DNA of 64,000 bases from Lacinutrix venerupis. Its GTDB lineage: Bacteria > Bacteroidota > Bacteroidia > Flavobacteriales > Flavobacteriaceae. Below the pieces are notes generated by a model. The model did not search any database, was not told the origin of the DNA, and worked only from the letters and a program-made list of their open reading frames with translations. The stretch is from positions 186,001 through 250,000 of the forward strand of contig NZ_RCCH01000004.1 of NCBI RefSeq assembly GCF_003663945.1, read 5' to 3'. Position numbers and translations under genes: made by a program. Below are positions 27,414-35,354 of the stretch, one piece after another. The stretch's first letter is position 1, and each line of letters opens with the position of its first letter.

Positions 27414-27438
27414 AAACTTATTAAACAAACATAAAAAA

Positions 27439-27471
27439 ATCCTTTAGAATTAACTTCTAAAGGATTTTTTT
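27439..27471. terminator. Bidirectional terminator between the FN3 lipoprotein and ftsY
   Basis: Perfect 11-bp stem ATCCTTTAGAA / TTCTAAAGGAT with a 5-nt loop, flanked by A-tract and T-tract, serving both convergent genes. Confidence 0.9.
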
Positions 27472-27495
27472 ATTTCTAAATTTATCTAATGATTT

Positions 27496-28470
27496 CTACT
27501 TAAAAAAACTGTCTACAAATTCATATTTATTAAAAACCTGCAGATCTTCAATACCTTCTCCTACACCAATATACTTTACTGGAATTTGAAACTGGTCACT
27601 AATACCTATAACAACACCTCCTTTTGCAGTTCCATCAAGTTTTGTAACCGCTAAAGATGTTACTTCTGTTGCTGCAGTAAATTGTTTGGCTTGTTCAAAT
27701 GCGTTTTGTCCAGTTGAACCATCTAAAACTAACAATACATCGTGTGGCGCATCTCCAATTACTTTTTGCATAACACGTTTCACTTTTGTTAACTCATTCA
27801 TTAAGTTAATTTTATTATGTAAACGTCCAGCTGTATCTATAATAATAACATCTGCATTTTGTTTTACTCCAGATTCTAAAGCATCGAAGGCTACACTTGC
27901 AGGATCACTACCCATGTCTTGTCTTATCATTGGCACATCTACTCTATCTGCCCAAACTTGTAATTGATCTATTGCAGCAGCTCTAAAGGTATCTGCAGCG
28001 CCTAATACTACATTTAAGCCTTGTTTTTTAAATTGGTAAGCTAATTTCCCTATTGTTGTTGTTTTACCAACACCATTTACACCAACTACCATTAAAACAT
28101 AAGGTGTTTTTGTGCCGTTAGATTGTGGTTCTAATTTTGGGATAGTGTAATCTGTTTCGTTACCTGTATTGGTTTCACTTAATAAGCCTGCAATTTCTTC
28201 GCGAAGAATTCTGTTAAGCTCATCGGTTCCTAAGTATTTATCTTTTGCAACGCGTTCTTCTATACGTGTAATTACTTTTAATGTTGTATTTACACCCACA
28301 TCACTAGATACTAAAACTTCTTCAAGATTGTCTAAAACGTCATCATCGACTTTTGATTTTCCTGCTACTGCTTTACTTAACTTTCCTAAAAAGCTTGTAC
28401 TTGTTTTCTCTAAACCTTTGTCTAAAGTTTCCTTTTTTTCTGAAGAAAATATTTTTTTAAAAAAACTCAT
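27496..28470 (-). CDS. ftsY: Signal recognition particle receptor FtsY
   Basis: The SRP receptor GTPase targets ribosome-nascent chains to the membrane. I set the start at the ATG encoding MSFFKKIFSSEKK (324 residues); the 49-codon in-frame extension to 28617 runs through the palindromic intergenic element and has no FtsY character. The N-domain is helical, and the G-domain has GVNGVGKTTTIGKLA, DTFRAAAIDQL, DTAGRLHNKINLM and TKLDGTAKGGVVIGI, ending YIGVGEGIEDLQVFN. It is at the end of the rpmB-rpmG-DUF4295 cluster, but a terminator and a 260-bp gap precede it. Confidence 0.96.
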   Translation of the reverse strand: MSFFKKIFSSEKKETLDKGLEKTSTSFLGKLSKAVAGKSKVDDDVLDNLEEVLVSSDVGVNTTLKVITRIEERVAKDKYLGTDELNRILREEIAGLLSETNTGNETDYTIPKLEPQSNGTKTPYVLMVVGVNGVGKTTTIGKLAYQFKKQGLNVVLGAADTFRAAAIDQLQVWADRVDVPMIRQDMGSDPASVAFDALESGVKQNADVIIIDTAGRLHNKINLMNELTKVKRVMQKVIGDAPHDVLLVLDGSTGQNAFEQAKQFTAATEVTSLAVTKLDGTAKGGVVIGISDQFQIPVKYIGVGEGIEDLQVFNKYEFVDSFFK

Positions 28471-28520
28471 TACTATCTTGTTATTTATTGTTGAGTTGTA
28501 AGGCTTAAACCTTACATAAT

Positions 28521-28613
28521 GTGCGTTAGGGATTGCAGCGGCATCCTTTTTGCTTTTTCTGCAAAAAGGTATAGCGGAAAGCCCGACCTTTAGGTAACGC
28601 CCAAATTTTAATA
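28521..28613. repeat. Flavobacterial palindromic intergenic element (possibly a Flavo-1-type RNA)
   Basis: A GC-richer block inside AT-rich flanks. The ends pair (GCGTTA 28523-28528 with TAACGC 28605-28610). An inner hairpin at 28545-28569 has a perfect 9-bp stem CCTTTTTGC / GCAAAAAGG. Conserved-looking segments AGCGGCATCC and TATAGCGGAAAGCCCGACC flank it. I recall near-identical blocks between genes in many Flavobacteriaceae genomes; equating it with the Flavo-1 RNA family is from memory and unverified. It lies 50 bp upstream of the ftsY start. Confidence 0.6.
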
Positions 28614-28675
28614 ACAATAGTCAAGCCTTTTTTGTATTACTGCTACTTTGTCATTAAAATGAAATGTAAATATAA

Positions 28676-28707
28676 AACAAAAGCCGCTTTCTATTAAGAA
28701 AGCAGCT
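28676..28707 (-). terminator. Terminator after the DUF4295 gene
   Basis: On the minus strand stem AGCTGCTTTC / GAAAGCGGCT (one G-U pair) with loop TTAATA, then TTTGTTTT. It would limit read-through from the ribosomal-protein cluster into ftsY. Confidence 0.75.
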
Positions 28708-28731
28708 TAAATATATTATTAAAAGTAAAGT

Positions 28732-28884
28732 TTATTTCTTGTCTAAGAAATCGTTTACTAAGTCTGGTGACATAATTTTTTCAACAAACATGTAAGCTCC
28801 AGTTTTTGGAGATTTTTCCATACGGATTGCTTTAGACAATCTCTTAGATCCTGTTTGTAACGATGCTACTGATTTTTTAGCCAT
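28732..28884 (-). CDS. DUF4295 small basic protein
   Basis: A 50-residue ORF reading MAKKSVASLQTGSKRLSK at its start and ending NDFLDKK. It matches the small Bacteroidota-specific DUF4295 family, encoded directly after rpmG. The protein is basic (Lys/Arg-rich), consistent with ribosome association, but its role is not established. It starts 21 bp after rpmG ends and is followed by a terminator. Confidence 0.88.
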   Translation of the reverse strand: MAKKSVASLQTGSKRLSKAIRMEKSPKTGAYMFVEKIMSPDLVNDFLDKK

Positions 28885-28905
28885 AACTTATAAAGTATTA
28901 TGTAA

Positions 28906-29088
28906 TTATTTAATTTCTTTATGAACAGTCATTTTCTTCAAGATTGGATTAAATTTCTTAATCTCCATTCTATCTGGTGTGTTCTTTTTATTCTTAGTTG
29001 TAATATAACGAGAAGTTCCTGGTTGTCCAGATTCTTTGTGCTCTGTGCACTCTAATATTACTTGTACTCTGTTTCCTTTTTTTGCCAT
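28906..29088 (-). CDS. rpmG: 50S ribosomal protein L33
   Basis: A 60-residue large-subunit protein: [18 protein letters not shown], then [20 protein letters not shown]. Only one Cys remains of the zinc-ribbon CxxC pairs, so this is a zinc-independent (C-minus) type. It is 26 bp after rpmB in the conserved rpmB-rpmG-DUF4295 operon. Confidence 0.97.
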   Translation of the reverse strand: MAKKGNRVQVILECTEHKESGQPGTSRYITTKNKKNTPDRMEIKKFNPILKKMTVHKEIK

Positions 29089-29114
29089 TTTATTATTACT
29101 TTATAGCTTGGCTA

Positions 29115-29351
29115 TTATTTATAAAATCCTTTAGCTTTTGCATCTTTTAACATTGCTGCAATACCAACCTTATTAATTGTTTTTAATGCAGAAGTAGATA
29201 CTTTTAAAGTTACCCACTTATCTTCTCCAGGTATAAAGAAACGCTTTTTTATTAAATTAGCACCAAATGTACGCTTTGTTTTATTTTTTGCATGCGAAAC
29301 GTTGTTTCCAACCATTGCTTTCTTTCCTGTAAGTTCACAAACTCTTGACAT
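29115..29351 (-). CDS. rpmB: 50S ribosomal protein L28
   Basis: The 78-residue protein starts MSRVCELTGKKAMVGNNVSH and has the conserved NKTKRTFGANL and VSTSALKTINKVG segments. It is the first gene of the operon and has a full Bacteroidota promoter 38 nt upstream. Confidence 0.97.
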   Translation of the reverse strand: MSRVCELTGKKAMVGNNVSHAKNKTKRTFGANLIKKRFFIPGEDKWVTLKVSTSALKTINKVGIAAMLKDAKAKGFYK

Positions 29352-29388
29352 TACTTATAACTTTAAATTGTTATTAAAATTCGAGGTG

Positions 29389-29418
29389 CAAATATATGAA
29401 ATCTTTTAGTATTGACAA
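29389..29418 (-). promoter_or_regulatory. Promoter of the rpmB-rpmG-DUF4295 operon
   Basis: On the minus strand TTG (complement of 29416-29418), 19-nt spacer, then TATATTTG (complement of 29389-29396). The layout matches the Bacteroidota consensus exactly. Confidence 0.7.
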
Positions 29419-29429
29419 TCTGTTTTTTA

Positions 29430-30677
29430 TCAATTTTTAAAAATTTCTTTTTTTAAGAGCTCTAAAGCCTTATTTATAGCCTTGTTTATTACTCTTTTCC
29501 TATCATTACCTAACTCAAGTTTTTGTGAAAAAACATTGTTTTTTGTTGCTAAAGCAATATAAACAGTCCCAATTTCTGCGTCTGCGTCTCCTTTATTTGG
29601 CCCTGCATTTCCGGTTGTTGAGATTGCATAATCACTTTTATATAAAACTCTACACTGTGTTGCCATAGCTTCTGCTACTTGTGCGCTAACTACAGAATGT
29701 TTATTTATTAAAGATTTAGAAACGCCTAAAATATCTATTTTACTTTGTGTTGCATAGGTAACTGTACCACCTTTAAAAAAAGAGGATGCTCCTGCGTGTT
29801 GTGTAAATGTTTCTGCTAGCTTTCCTCCTGTACAACTTTCTGCAATAGATAGGGTTTTATTGTCTTGAGTTAATGCTTTTGCTATTAACACTTCTATATC
29901 TCCGTCCTCTTCGAAACCTACAAATTCATCTTTTATTAATGGTAAAAGGTATTCTATTTGTTGTTTTATTTGGTTGTTTAAAACTGTTTCATCTAATCCT
30001 TTTCCAGATAATCTTAATCTTACTTTGCCTAAATTGGGTAAATATGCTAATTTTATATGGTGAGGTAAATTGTTTTCCCAACTTTCAATTTTTGCAGCTA
30101 GCATACTTTCTCCTATTCCATAAGTAATAAGTGTTTTATGTACAATATATGGTCGTTTGTATTTTATTTTTAACTTCGGGATTACCTCTTCTTGCATTAG
30201 TGCCATCATTTCGAATGGAACACCTGGCATGGATATAAAAACTTTTTCGTCTTTTTCAATCCACATTCCTGGAGCACTACCAACCATATTCATTAAAACT
30301 TTTGCTTTTGATGGTATAAGTGCTTGGTCTAAATTTACTTGTTGTATAGGTTTTTTAACATAGTCTCGCCATAGTCTCTCTATATTTTTTGTAACCTCAG
30401 TATTTCTAACTAGATTATCATTAAAATATTCGGCAATAGTATGTTTTGTAATATCATCTTTTGTTGGGCCTAAACCTCCTGTAACAATAATAATATCTGC
30501 ATTTTCTTCTGCTTCTGCGAAAGCTTTTAAAATGTGTTGTTTTTCGTCTTGAACGGAAGTTATCTGGTAAACGGATATACCAATGGTATTTAATAATTTA
30601 CCTATAAATGCCGAGTTTGTATCTACAACTTGCCCAATTAGAATCTCATCTCCAATGGTAATGATTTCGGCTTGCAT
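29430..30677 (-). CDS. cinA: CinA-family protein (nicotinamide-nucleotide amidohydrolase)
   Basis: A 415-residue two-domain protein. The N-terminal MoCF-like domain has AEIITIGDEILIGQVVDTNS and VTGGLGPTKDDITK; the C-terminal PncC-type deamidase domain has SIAESCTGGKLAETFTQHAG and STTGNAGPNKGDADAEIGTV. The pair recycles NMN and ADP-ribose-type damage products in NAD metabolism. It follows the Hpt gene by 8 bp in a four-gene operon beginning with the exonuclease. Confidence 0.94.
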   Translation of the reverse strand: MQAEIITIGDEILIGQVVDTNSAFIGKLLNTIGISVYQITSVQDEKQHILKAFAEAEENADIIIVTGGLGPTKDDITKHTIAEYFNDNLVRNTEVTKNIERLWRDYVKKPIQQVNLDQALIPSKAKVLMNMVGSAPGMWIEKDEKVFISMPGVPFEMMALMQEEVIPKLKIKYKRPYIVHKTLITYGIGESMLAAKIESWENNLPHHIKLAYLPNLGKVRLRLSGKGLDETVLNNQIKQQIEYLLPLIKDEFVGFEEDGDIEVLIAKALTQDNKTLSIAESCTGGKLAETFTQHAGASSFFKGGTVTYATQSKIDILGVSKSLINKHSVVSAQVAEAMATQCRVLYKSDYAISTTGNAGPNKGDADAEIGTVYIALATKNNVFSQKLELGNDRKRVINKAINKALELLKKEIFKN

Positions 30678-30685
30678 GTAATAGC

Positions 30686-31027
30686 TTATAAATTAAAATC
30701 TGACTTAATTTCGTTTGAAGCGTTTTCTATTGCAGCTAAAACGTCTGCTAATTGAGAAGAAACGTTTTTGTCTGCCATTTCAAATTTTCCCCAATCTTGA
30801 ATTTCTATTAGTTTATCTAAAACACCAAGTTCGAAAACATCAATTGTTGGTTTCATTTTATGAGCTGTTTGATAGCTTTGAAGAAAATTTACATTCTCTA
30901 CTGCTTCTTTTAATATTTTAGCATCTGCAGGTACTTCTTCCAGAAAAGTTTCTGCTAAAGCTATTATAAAATCTTGATCATTATCTGCGAGTTCACGTAA
31001 TCTATGTAGCTTGTAATGTTGTTCCAT
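30686..31027 (-). CDS. Stand-alone Hpt-domain protein
   Basis: A 113-residue helical protein with the histidine phosphotransfer pattern: DFIIALAETFLEEVPADAKI then LQSYQTAHKMKPTIDVFELG, where His in AHKMKP is the likely phospho-acceptor (about residue 56). Hpt proteins shuttle phosphate between receiver domains in multi-step phosphorelays. No kinase or receiver gene is adjacent; the start abuts the FAH gene's stop, so it is co-transcribed with metabolic genes. Confidence 0.78.
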   Translation of the reverse strand: MEQHYKLHRLRELADNDQDFIIALAETFLEEVPADAKILKEAVENVNFLQSYQTAHKMKPTIDVFELGVLDKLIEIQDWGKFEMADKNVSSQLADVLAAIENASNEIKSDFNL

Positions 31028-31639
31028 TTATTTTACTGTTATAGAGAATAGTTGTTTATCTTCAATGTATCCTTTTAGTTTATCGTTGGCAATTACCTTG
31101 CCAACACCAGCTGGTGTTCCCGTAAATATAATGTCTCCAATCTTTAAAGTAAAATATTTCGACACATATTCTATAATTTCATCAATTTTCCACAACATTA
31201 AATTGGTATTTCCTTGCTGGACAGTTTTATCGTTCTTTTTTAAACTAAAATTTAAATTATTTAAATCTTTAAACTCTGTTTTTGGCAACCAATCACCTAT
31301 TACTGCTGCTCCATCAAAGGATTTTGCTTTTTCCCACGATAAACCTTTTTCTTTTAACTTTGCTTGTAAATCTCTTGCTGTAAAGTCGATACCTAAACCA
31401 ATTTCATTGTAATACTTATTTGCAAATTTTTTATCAATATACTTACCAACTCTATTTATTTTAACCAAAACTTCTACTTCATGGTGTACATCTTGAGAAA
31501 ATTCTGGTATAAAAAAAGGTTGCTTTTTTAATAAAATAGCTGTGTCTGGTTTTAAAAAAACTACAGGATCTAATGGTTTTTCATTTTCCAACTCCTTAAT
31601 ATGATCTGTGTAGTTTCTACCTATACAAATTAGTTTCAT
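31028..31639 (-). CDS. Fumarylacetoacetate hydrolase-family protein
   Basis: A 203-residue FAH-fold enzyme: CIGRNYTDHIKELENE, HHEVEVLVKINRVGKYI with the metal-ligating Glu residues, GLGIDFTARDLQAKLKEKG with the catalytic Asp, SFDGAAVIGDWLP and DIIFTGTPAGVGKV. This short single-domain form resembles acylpyruvate hydrolase / oxaloacetate decarboxylase (YcgM/FAHD1-type). The precise substrate cannot be told. It is 37 bp downstream of the exonuclease gene. Confidence 0.9.
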   Translation of the reverse strand: MKLICIGRNYTDHIKELENEKPLDPVVFLKPDTAILLKKQPFFIPEFSQDVHHEVEVLVKINRVGKYIDKKFANKYYNEIGLGIDFTARDLQAKLKEKGLSWEKAKSFDGAAVIGDWLPKTEFKDLNNLNFSLKKNDKTVQQGNTNLMLWKIDEIIEYVSKYFTLKIGDIIFTGTPAGVGKVIANDKLKGYIEDKQLFSITVK

Positions 31640-31676
31640 TTTTATAATTGTATTCTTTATTATTGTATAATAAGTT

Positions 31677-32450
31677 TTATATTTTATTATTAAAGGTCCT
31701 TAACTTAATTGCTGTAAGTACTTTTTTAGTATACAATGGAAAGTCTGCGTTTAAAAGCCATCCAAAATAACCAGGTTCTTTTTCTAAAACATCTAAAACT
31801 CTTTTGTTTTTATGTTTTCCAAAACTAAAACACTCTTCTCCTTCTTTATTATAATTTATAAATCCTGCAAAATCTGCAAACTTTTTATGAGCGCTAAATT
31901 CTGCTAAAAATTTAGTATCATTTTCTAAATCGTCGTAACGGTCTAATTGTGCTTTTAAAACTTCGTAGGTTGCCAATGTATCTGCTTCAGCAGAGTGAGC
32001 ATTTTCTAAATTCTTATCGCAATAAAACTTATAAGCAGCACTTAATGTACGCTTTTCCATTTTATGGAAGATAGTCTGCACATCAATTGCAACTCGTCCT
32101 TTCATATCAAAATCTACCTCTGCCCTTAACATTTCTTCTGCTAATAAAGGTATATCAAAACGGTTTGAATTAAATCCTGCAAGATCACTATCCTTTATCA
32201 TAGTATTAATTTCTTTTGCTAAGGCCGCAAATGTTGGCTCGTTTGCTACACGCTCATCTGTAATTCCGTGAATATTTGAAACCTCGGGAGGAATTGGCAT
32301 TTCTGGATTTACCAACCAAGTTTTACTTTCTTTATTTCCGTTTGGAAATACTTTTAAAATTGAAATTTCAACTACTCGATCCTTAGAAATATTAACTCCT
32401 GTGGTTTCTAAATCGAAAAAGCAAACTGGTTTTGTAAGATTTAATTGCAT
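31677..32450 (-). CDS. DEDDh 3'-5' exonuclease (DnaQ-like, ExoX C-terminal domain)
   Basis: The 257-residue protein has the exonuclease motifs CFFDLETTGVNISKDRVVEI (ExoI DxE), SDLAGFNSNRFDIPLLAEE (ExoII) and HSAEADTLATYEVL (ExoIII His and Asp). A C-terminal segment, CFSFGKHKNKRVLDVLEKEP then GYFGWLL, matches the ExoX-like C-terminal domain. It probably acts in DNA repair or end processing rather than as the replicative proofreading subunit. First gene of the operon with FAH, Hpt and cinA; a -7 element lies 41 nt upstream. Confidence 0.92.
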   Translation of the reverse strand: MQLNLTKPVCFFDLETTGVNISKDRVVEISILKVFPNGNKESKTWLVNPEMPIPPEVSNIHGITDERVANEPTFAALAKEINTMIKDSDLAGFNSNRFDIPLLAEEMLRAEVDFDMKGRVAIDVQTIFHKMEKRTLSAAYKFYCDKNLENAHSAEADTLATYEVLKAQLDRYDDLENDTKFLAEFSAHKKFADFAGFINYNKEGEECFSFGKHKNKRVLDVLEKEPGYFGWLLNADFPLYTKKVLTAIKLRTFNNKI

Positions 32451-32491
32451 CTATATTTGTAATTTAGCACCAAATTATGGTACGATTTATG

Positions 32492-32499
32492 CAAATATA
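32492..32499 (-). promoter_or_regulatory. Probable -7 element of the exonuclease operon
   Basis: The complement reads TATATTTG (TAnnTTTG) 41 nt upstream of the exonuclease start. The nearest upstream TTG (complement of 32529-32531) is too far (29 nt). Confidence 0.4.
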
Positions 32500-32539
32500 G
32501 ACGTATTATATTATTTTTACTTTGATATCAATTATAAAT

Positions 32540-33178
32540 ATGAAGACATACCTTACGCTTATTATATTCCTATCTATATTATTAAATAGTTTTGGACAAA
32601 ATAACCATAAATATGTAAAGCTTTCAGAGGAGAAAAAAGGTAAACGCATAACACTCTATGCAACAAATACAGATTCTATTTCTTACGATGTTTTTTTAAA
32701 AGTAGATACTAAAGATTTTAGAAGAAGCAGTAACAGACCTATTATTAGAAATATTGCTGCAAATAGTAAAATTAAATTAATGACATTAATACAATTAAAT
32801 GGAACAGAAGGTAATTATGATTCTGTTTTTGTTGTAAACGAAGTCGCCTATGCTTTAGAATTTAACAAAGACCATGAAGCTATTGATTTTAAACTAGATA
32901 AAGCCATTAAAGACAAAAAGGTCACAATTTTCACTAAAGATGATTGTTTAATTTGTCCAGATACAAAACGTATTTTAACTAATAACAAAATTGCTTTTAC
33001 AGAATACAATATAGATAAAGACAGTATAAATTACCTTAAAATAATTAAAGAGTTTAGAGCAGACAAAGAAAATTTATTCGAAAATCGAATACCTCTTTTA
33101 AAAGTTGATGATAAAGTATTTAACAAAATAAAAAGTGTTGAAGATTTTATAGCAGCATTACGTGAAGCTTTTAATTAA
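32540..33178 (+). CDS. Secreted protein with C-terminal glutaredoxin-like domain
   Basis: I choose the ATG giving MKTYLTLIIFLSILL, which places a signal peptide at the very N-terminus (cleaved near SFGQ); a longer reading would begin six codons earlier at 32522. The protein has 212 residues. The N-terminal half (about 25-125) is a beta-rich region of no known family. The C-terminal half has KVTIFTKDDCLICPDTKRIL (CxxC) and FENRIPLLKVDDKVF, as in glutaredoxin/thioredoxin folds. A periplasmic thiol-redox role is plausible. Divergently transcribed from the exonuclease operon. Confidence 0.75.
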   Translation: MKTYLTLIIFLSILLNSFGQNNHKYVKLSEEKKGKRITLYATNTDSISYDVFLKVDTKDFRRSSNRPIIRNIAANSKIKLMTLIQLNGTEGNYDSVFVVNEVAYALEFNKDHEAIDFKLDKAIKDKKVTIFTKDDCLICPDTKRILTNNKIAFTEYNIDKDSINYLKIIKEFRADKENLFENRIPLLKVDDKVFNKIKSVEDFIAALREAFN

Positions 33179-33260
33179 GTTCTTCTGCATTCAATAATAA
33201 CCATTAAGATATATAATAAAATAAATAAAAAACATAACTAATTACAATTATAAAGTAGGA

Positions 33261-33980
33261 ATGAATACATTAAAAAACAAAAAAGCAATAATTACAGGAG
33301 GAAGCAGAGGTTTAGGCAAAGCTACAGCTATCGCTTTCGCAAAAGAAGGTATTGATATCGCTATAACAGGAAGAAATGAAGCTGTCTTAATAGAAACCGT
33401 TACAGAATTAAAAACTTATGGAGTTAATGCCATTTATTCAGTTTTTGATGTTAGTAATTATGATGAAGTGAAATCTAACATTAAAACCATAATAAAAGAG
33501 CTTGGCACTATAGATATTCTAGTAAACAATGCAGGTATTGCTGCTTTTGGAACACTTAACGACATGGATGTTAACCAATGGAGCCAAATAATACAAACCA
33601 ATCTTATGGGAATGTATTATGTTACAAAAGAAGTTCTTCCTTATTTAATAGATAAAAACCAAGGAGACATTATAAACATTTCTTCAACAGCAGGATTAAA
33701 TGGTAATGCAAGCACATCGGCATATTCTGCATCTAAATTTGCAGTAATAGGAATGTCTGAATCTTTAATGAAAGAGGTTCGCAAAAACAACATTAGAGTT
33801 TGCACATTAACACCAAGCACAATAGCCTCAGACATGTCTATAAATTTAGGCATCGCAGATAAAAATTCTGAAGATAGTGTTTTACAACCTGAAGATTTTG
33901 CAGAATTAATAGTTGCTGGTTTAAAACTTCCTCGAAGAGCAATGCTTAAAAGTGCTGCTTTATGGTCTACCAATCCTTAA
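33261..33980 (+). CDS. Short-chain dehydrogenase/reductase (3-ketoacyl-ACP reductase type)
   Basis: A 239-residue classical SDR. It has NAD(P)-binding TGGSRGLGKATAIAF near the N-terminus, VNNAGIAAFGTL, catalytic Ser in IINISSTAGLNG, and YSASKFAVIGMSE with the catalytic YxxxK. An Arg in TGRNEAVL after strand 2 suggests NADP(H) preference. FabG-like enzymes of this type occur outside fatty acid operons, so the substrate is not certain. A bidirectional terminator follows. Confidence 0.88.
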   Translation: MNTLKNKKAIITGGSRGLGKATAIAFAKEGIDIAITGRNEAVLIETVTELKTYGVNAIYSVFDVSNYDEVKSNIKTIIKELGTIDILVNNAGIAAFGTLNDMDVNQWSQIIQTNLMGMYYVTKEVLPYLIDKNQGDIINISSTAGLNGNASTSAYSASKFAVIGMSESLMKEVRKNNIRVCTLTPSTIASDMSINLGIADKNSEDSVLQPEDFAELIVAGLKLPRRAMLKSAALWSTNP

Positions 33981-34029
33981 TTTTTAATGAAGTAAAACTG
34001 TAATTTTATTCCATTAAAAAATTAAAATA

Positions 34030-34062
34030 AAAAAAGCTTTGCAATATTGCAAAGCTTTTTTT
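34030..34062. terminator. Bidirectional terminator between the SDR gene and tRNA-Pro
   Basis: Near-perfect palindrome AAAGCTTTGCAA TA TTGCAAAGCTTT with flanking A and T tracts; it can end both converging transcripts. Confidence 0.85.
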
Positions 34063-34063
34063 G

Positions 34064-34138
34064 TCGGGGTGGCAGGATTCGAACCTGCGGCCTCCACGTC
34101 CCAAACGTGGCGCGATAACCGGGCTACGCTACACCCCG
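34064..34138 (-). tRNA. tRNA-Pro (anticodon UGG)
   Basis: Cloverleaf on the minus strand: acceptor 5' CGGGGTG pairs with CACCCCG plus discriminator A. Anticodon arm CCACG TTTGGGA CGTGG gives TGG at positions 34-36. T-arm GCAGG TTCGAAT CCTGC is canonical. CCA is not encoded. A promoter lies 40 nt upstream and a terminator directly downstream. Confidence 0.97.
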
Positions 34139-34177
34139 AAAATATTTATTAAACTAAAATATTAAATTTTAGAAGTG

Positions 34178-34206
34178 CAAATATACTTTACTTATTTAAA
34201 TAACAA
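34178..34206 (-). promoter_or_regulatory. Promoter of tRNA-Pro
   Basis: On the minus strand TTG (complement of 34204-34206), 18-nt spacer, TATATTTG (complement of 34178-34185). Confidence 0.65.
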
Positions 34207-34248
34207 ACTATTTTTATTGTAAATTGTAGAAAACTTTTAAATTAAAAA

Positions 34249-35352
34249 ATGAAAACAAGAAAATTAACTTACATATTACTTTTTTTTATTTCACTTTCCT
34301 CGTGTGCTCAAGACAAAAATCCTGTTAATAATAAAAACTCTCACGAAATTATTGTACCAGATTTAATTAATCCTTGGGGATTTGTGTTTCTTCCAGATGC
34401 ATCTATTTTAATTACAGAAAAAGAGGGAAAGATTATTCATTTTAAAAACAAAATAAAAAAAGAAATTAAAGGATTACCTAATATTTATGTTCGAGGCCAA
34501 GGAGGTTTATTAGATATTAACATTCATCCAGATTATAAAAATAACGGTTGGGTTTATTTTTCTTATGCTTCACCAAAAGGTGAAGAAAAAGGAGGAAATA
34601 CTGCGATTATGAGAGCAAAAATTAAAAACGATTCTTTAATTGAAAAACAACTATTCTACAAAGCAGAACCAAATACCACAAGAGGTCAACATTTTGGATC
34701 TCGTATTGTTTTTGATAAAGACGGCTATTTATTTTTCTCTATTGGTGAGCGTGGAAATAGAGATGAAAATCCGCAAGATATTACTAAAGATGGCGGTAAA
34801 ATTTACCGCTTGAATGATGATGGCACAATACCTGAAGATAATCCGTTTGTAAACTCAGAAAATGCTAAAACAGCCATTTGGTCTTATGGACATCGCAATC
34901 CACAAGGTATGGAATTGCATCCTGAAACTAAAGCTATTTGGTCTCACGAACACGGTCCTAAAGGTGGAGATGAAATAAATATTATTGAAAAAGGTAAAAA
35001 TTACGGCTGGCCAGTTATAACTTATGGTAAAAATTATTCTGGAACCTCAATAACAGACGAAACAGAAAAAGAAGGAATGGAGCAACCGTTACATTATTGG
35101 GATCCATCTATTGCACCAAGTGGTATGGCTTTTATTTCTTCAGATAAATATGGAGATTGGAAAGGTAGCCTTTTAGTTGGCTCCTTAAAATTTAGCTATT
35201 TAGATCGTTGCACATTAAAAAACGGGAAGGTTATTAAAGAGGAAAGACTTCTTGACGATATTGGTAGAGTACGTTCTATAGAACAAGGACCTGATGGTTT
35301 TATTTATGTTGGTGTAGAAAATTTAGGAATAGTTAAATTAATAAGAAGTTAA
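34249..35352 (+). CDS. PQQ-dependent sugar dehydrogenase-like lipoprotein (GDH/sorbosone type)
   Basis: The 367-residue beta-propeller protein has a lipoprotein signal (LSSC near residue 20). Family hallmarks are NPWGFVFLPDASILITEKEG, GQGGLLDINIHPDYKNNGWV, HFGSRIVFDKDGYLFFSIGE, SYGHRNPQGMELHPETKAIW, EHGPKGGDEIN and SGMAFISSDKYGDWKGSLLV. Soluble glucose/aldose dehydrogenases of this type use PQQ and pass electrons to a cytochrome; the next gene, two bases on, encodes a c-type cytochrome lipoprotein. PQQ must come from outside, as no pqq genes are visible. Substrate unknown. Confidence 0.9.
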   Translation: MKTRKLTYILLFFISLSSCAQDKNPVNNKNSHEIIVPDLINPWGFVFLPDASILITEKEGKIIHFKNKIKKEIKGLPNIYVRGQGGLLDINIHPDYKNNGWVYFSYASPKGEEKGGNTAIMRAKIKNDSLIEKQLFYKAEPNTTRGQHFGSRIVFDKDGYLFFSIGERGNRDENPQDITKDGGKIYRLNDDGTIPEDNPFVNSENAKTAIWSYGHRNPQGMELHPETKAIWSHEHGPKGGDEINIIEKGKNYGWPVITYGKNYSGTSITDETEKEGMEQPLHYWDPSIAPSGMAFISSDKYGDWKGSLLVGSLKFSYLDRCTLKNGKVIKEERLLDDIGRVRSIEQGPDGFIYVGVENLGIVKLIRS

Positions 35353-35354
35353 GT

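Noticed and set aside
28471-28617. N-terminal extension of FtsY (49 extra codons)
   Set aside because: The extension reads through the palindromic intergenic element, has no FtsY character, and the ATG at 28470 begins a normal MSFFKKIF start.
34021-34062. Inverted repeat as an attachment site beside tRNA-Pro
   Set aside because: It is a symmetric terminator with A/T tracts; there is no integrase gene or direct repeat of the tRNA 3' end nearby.
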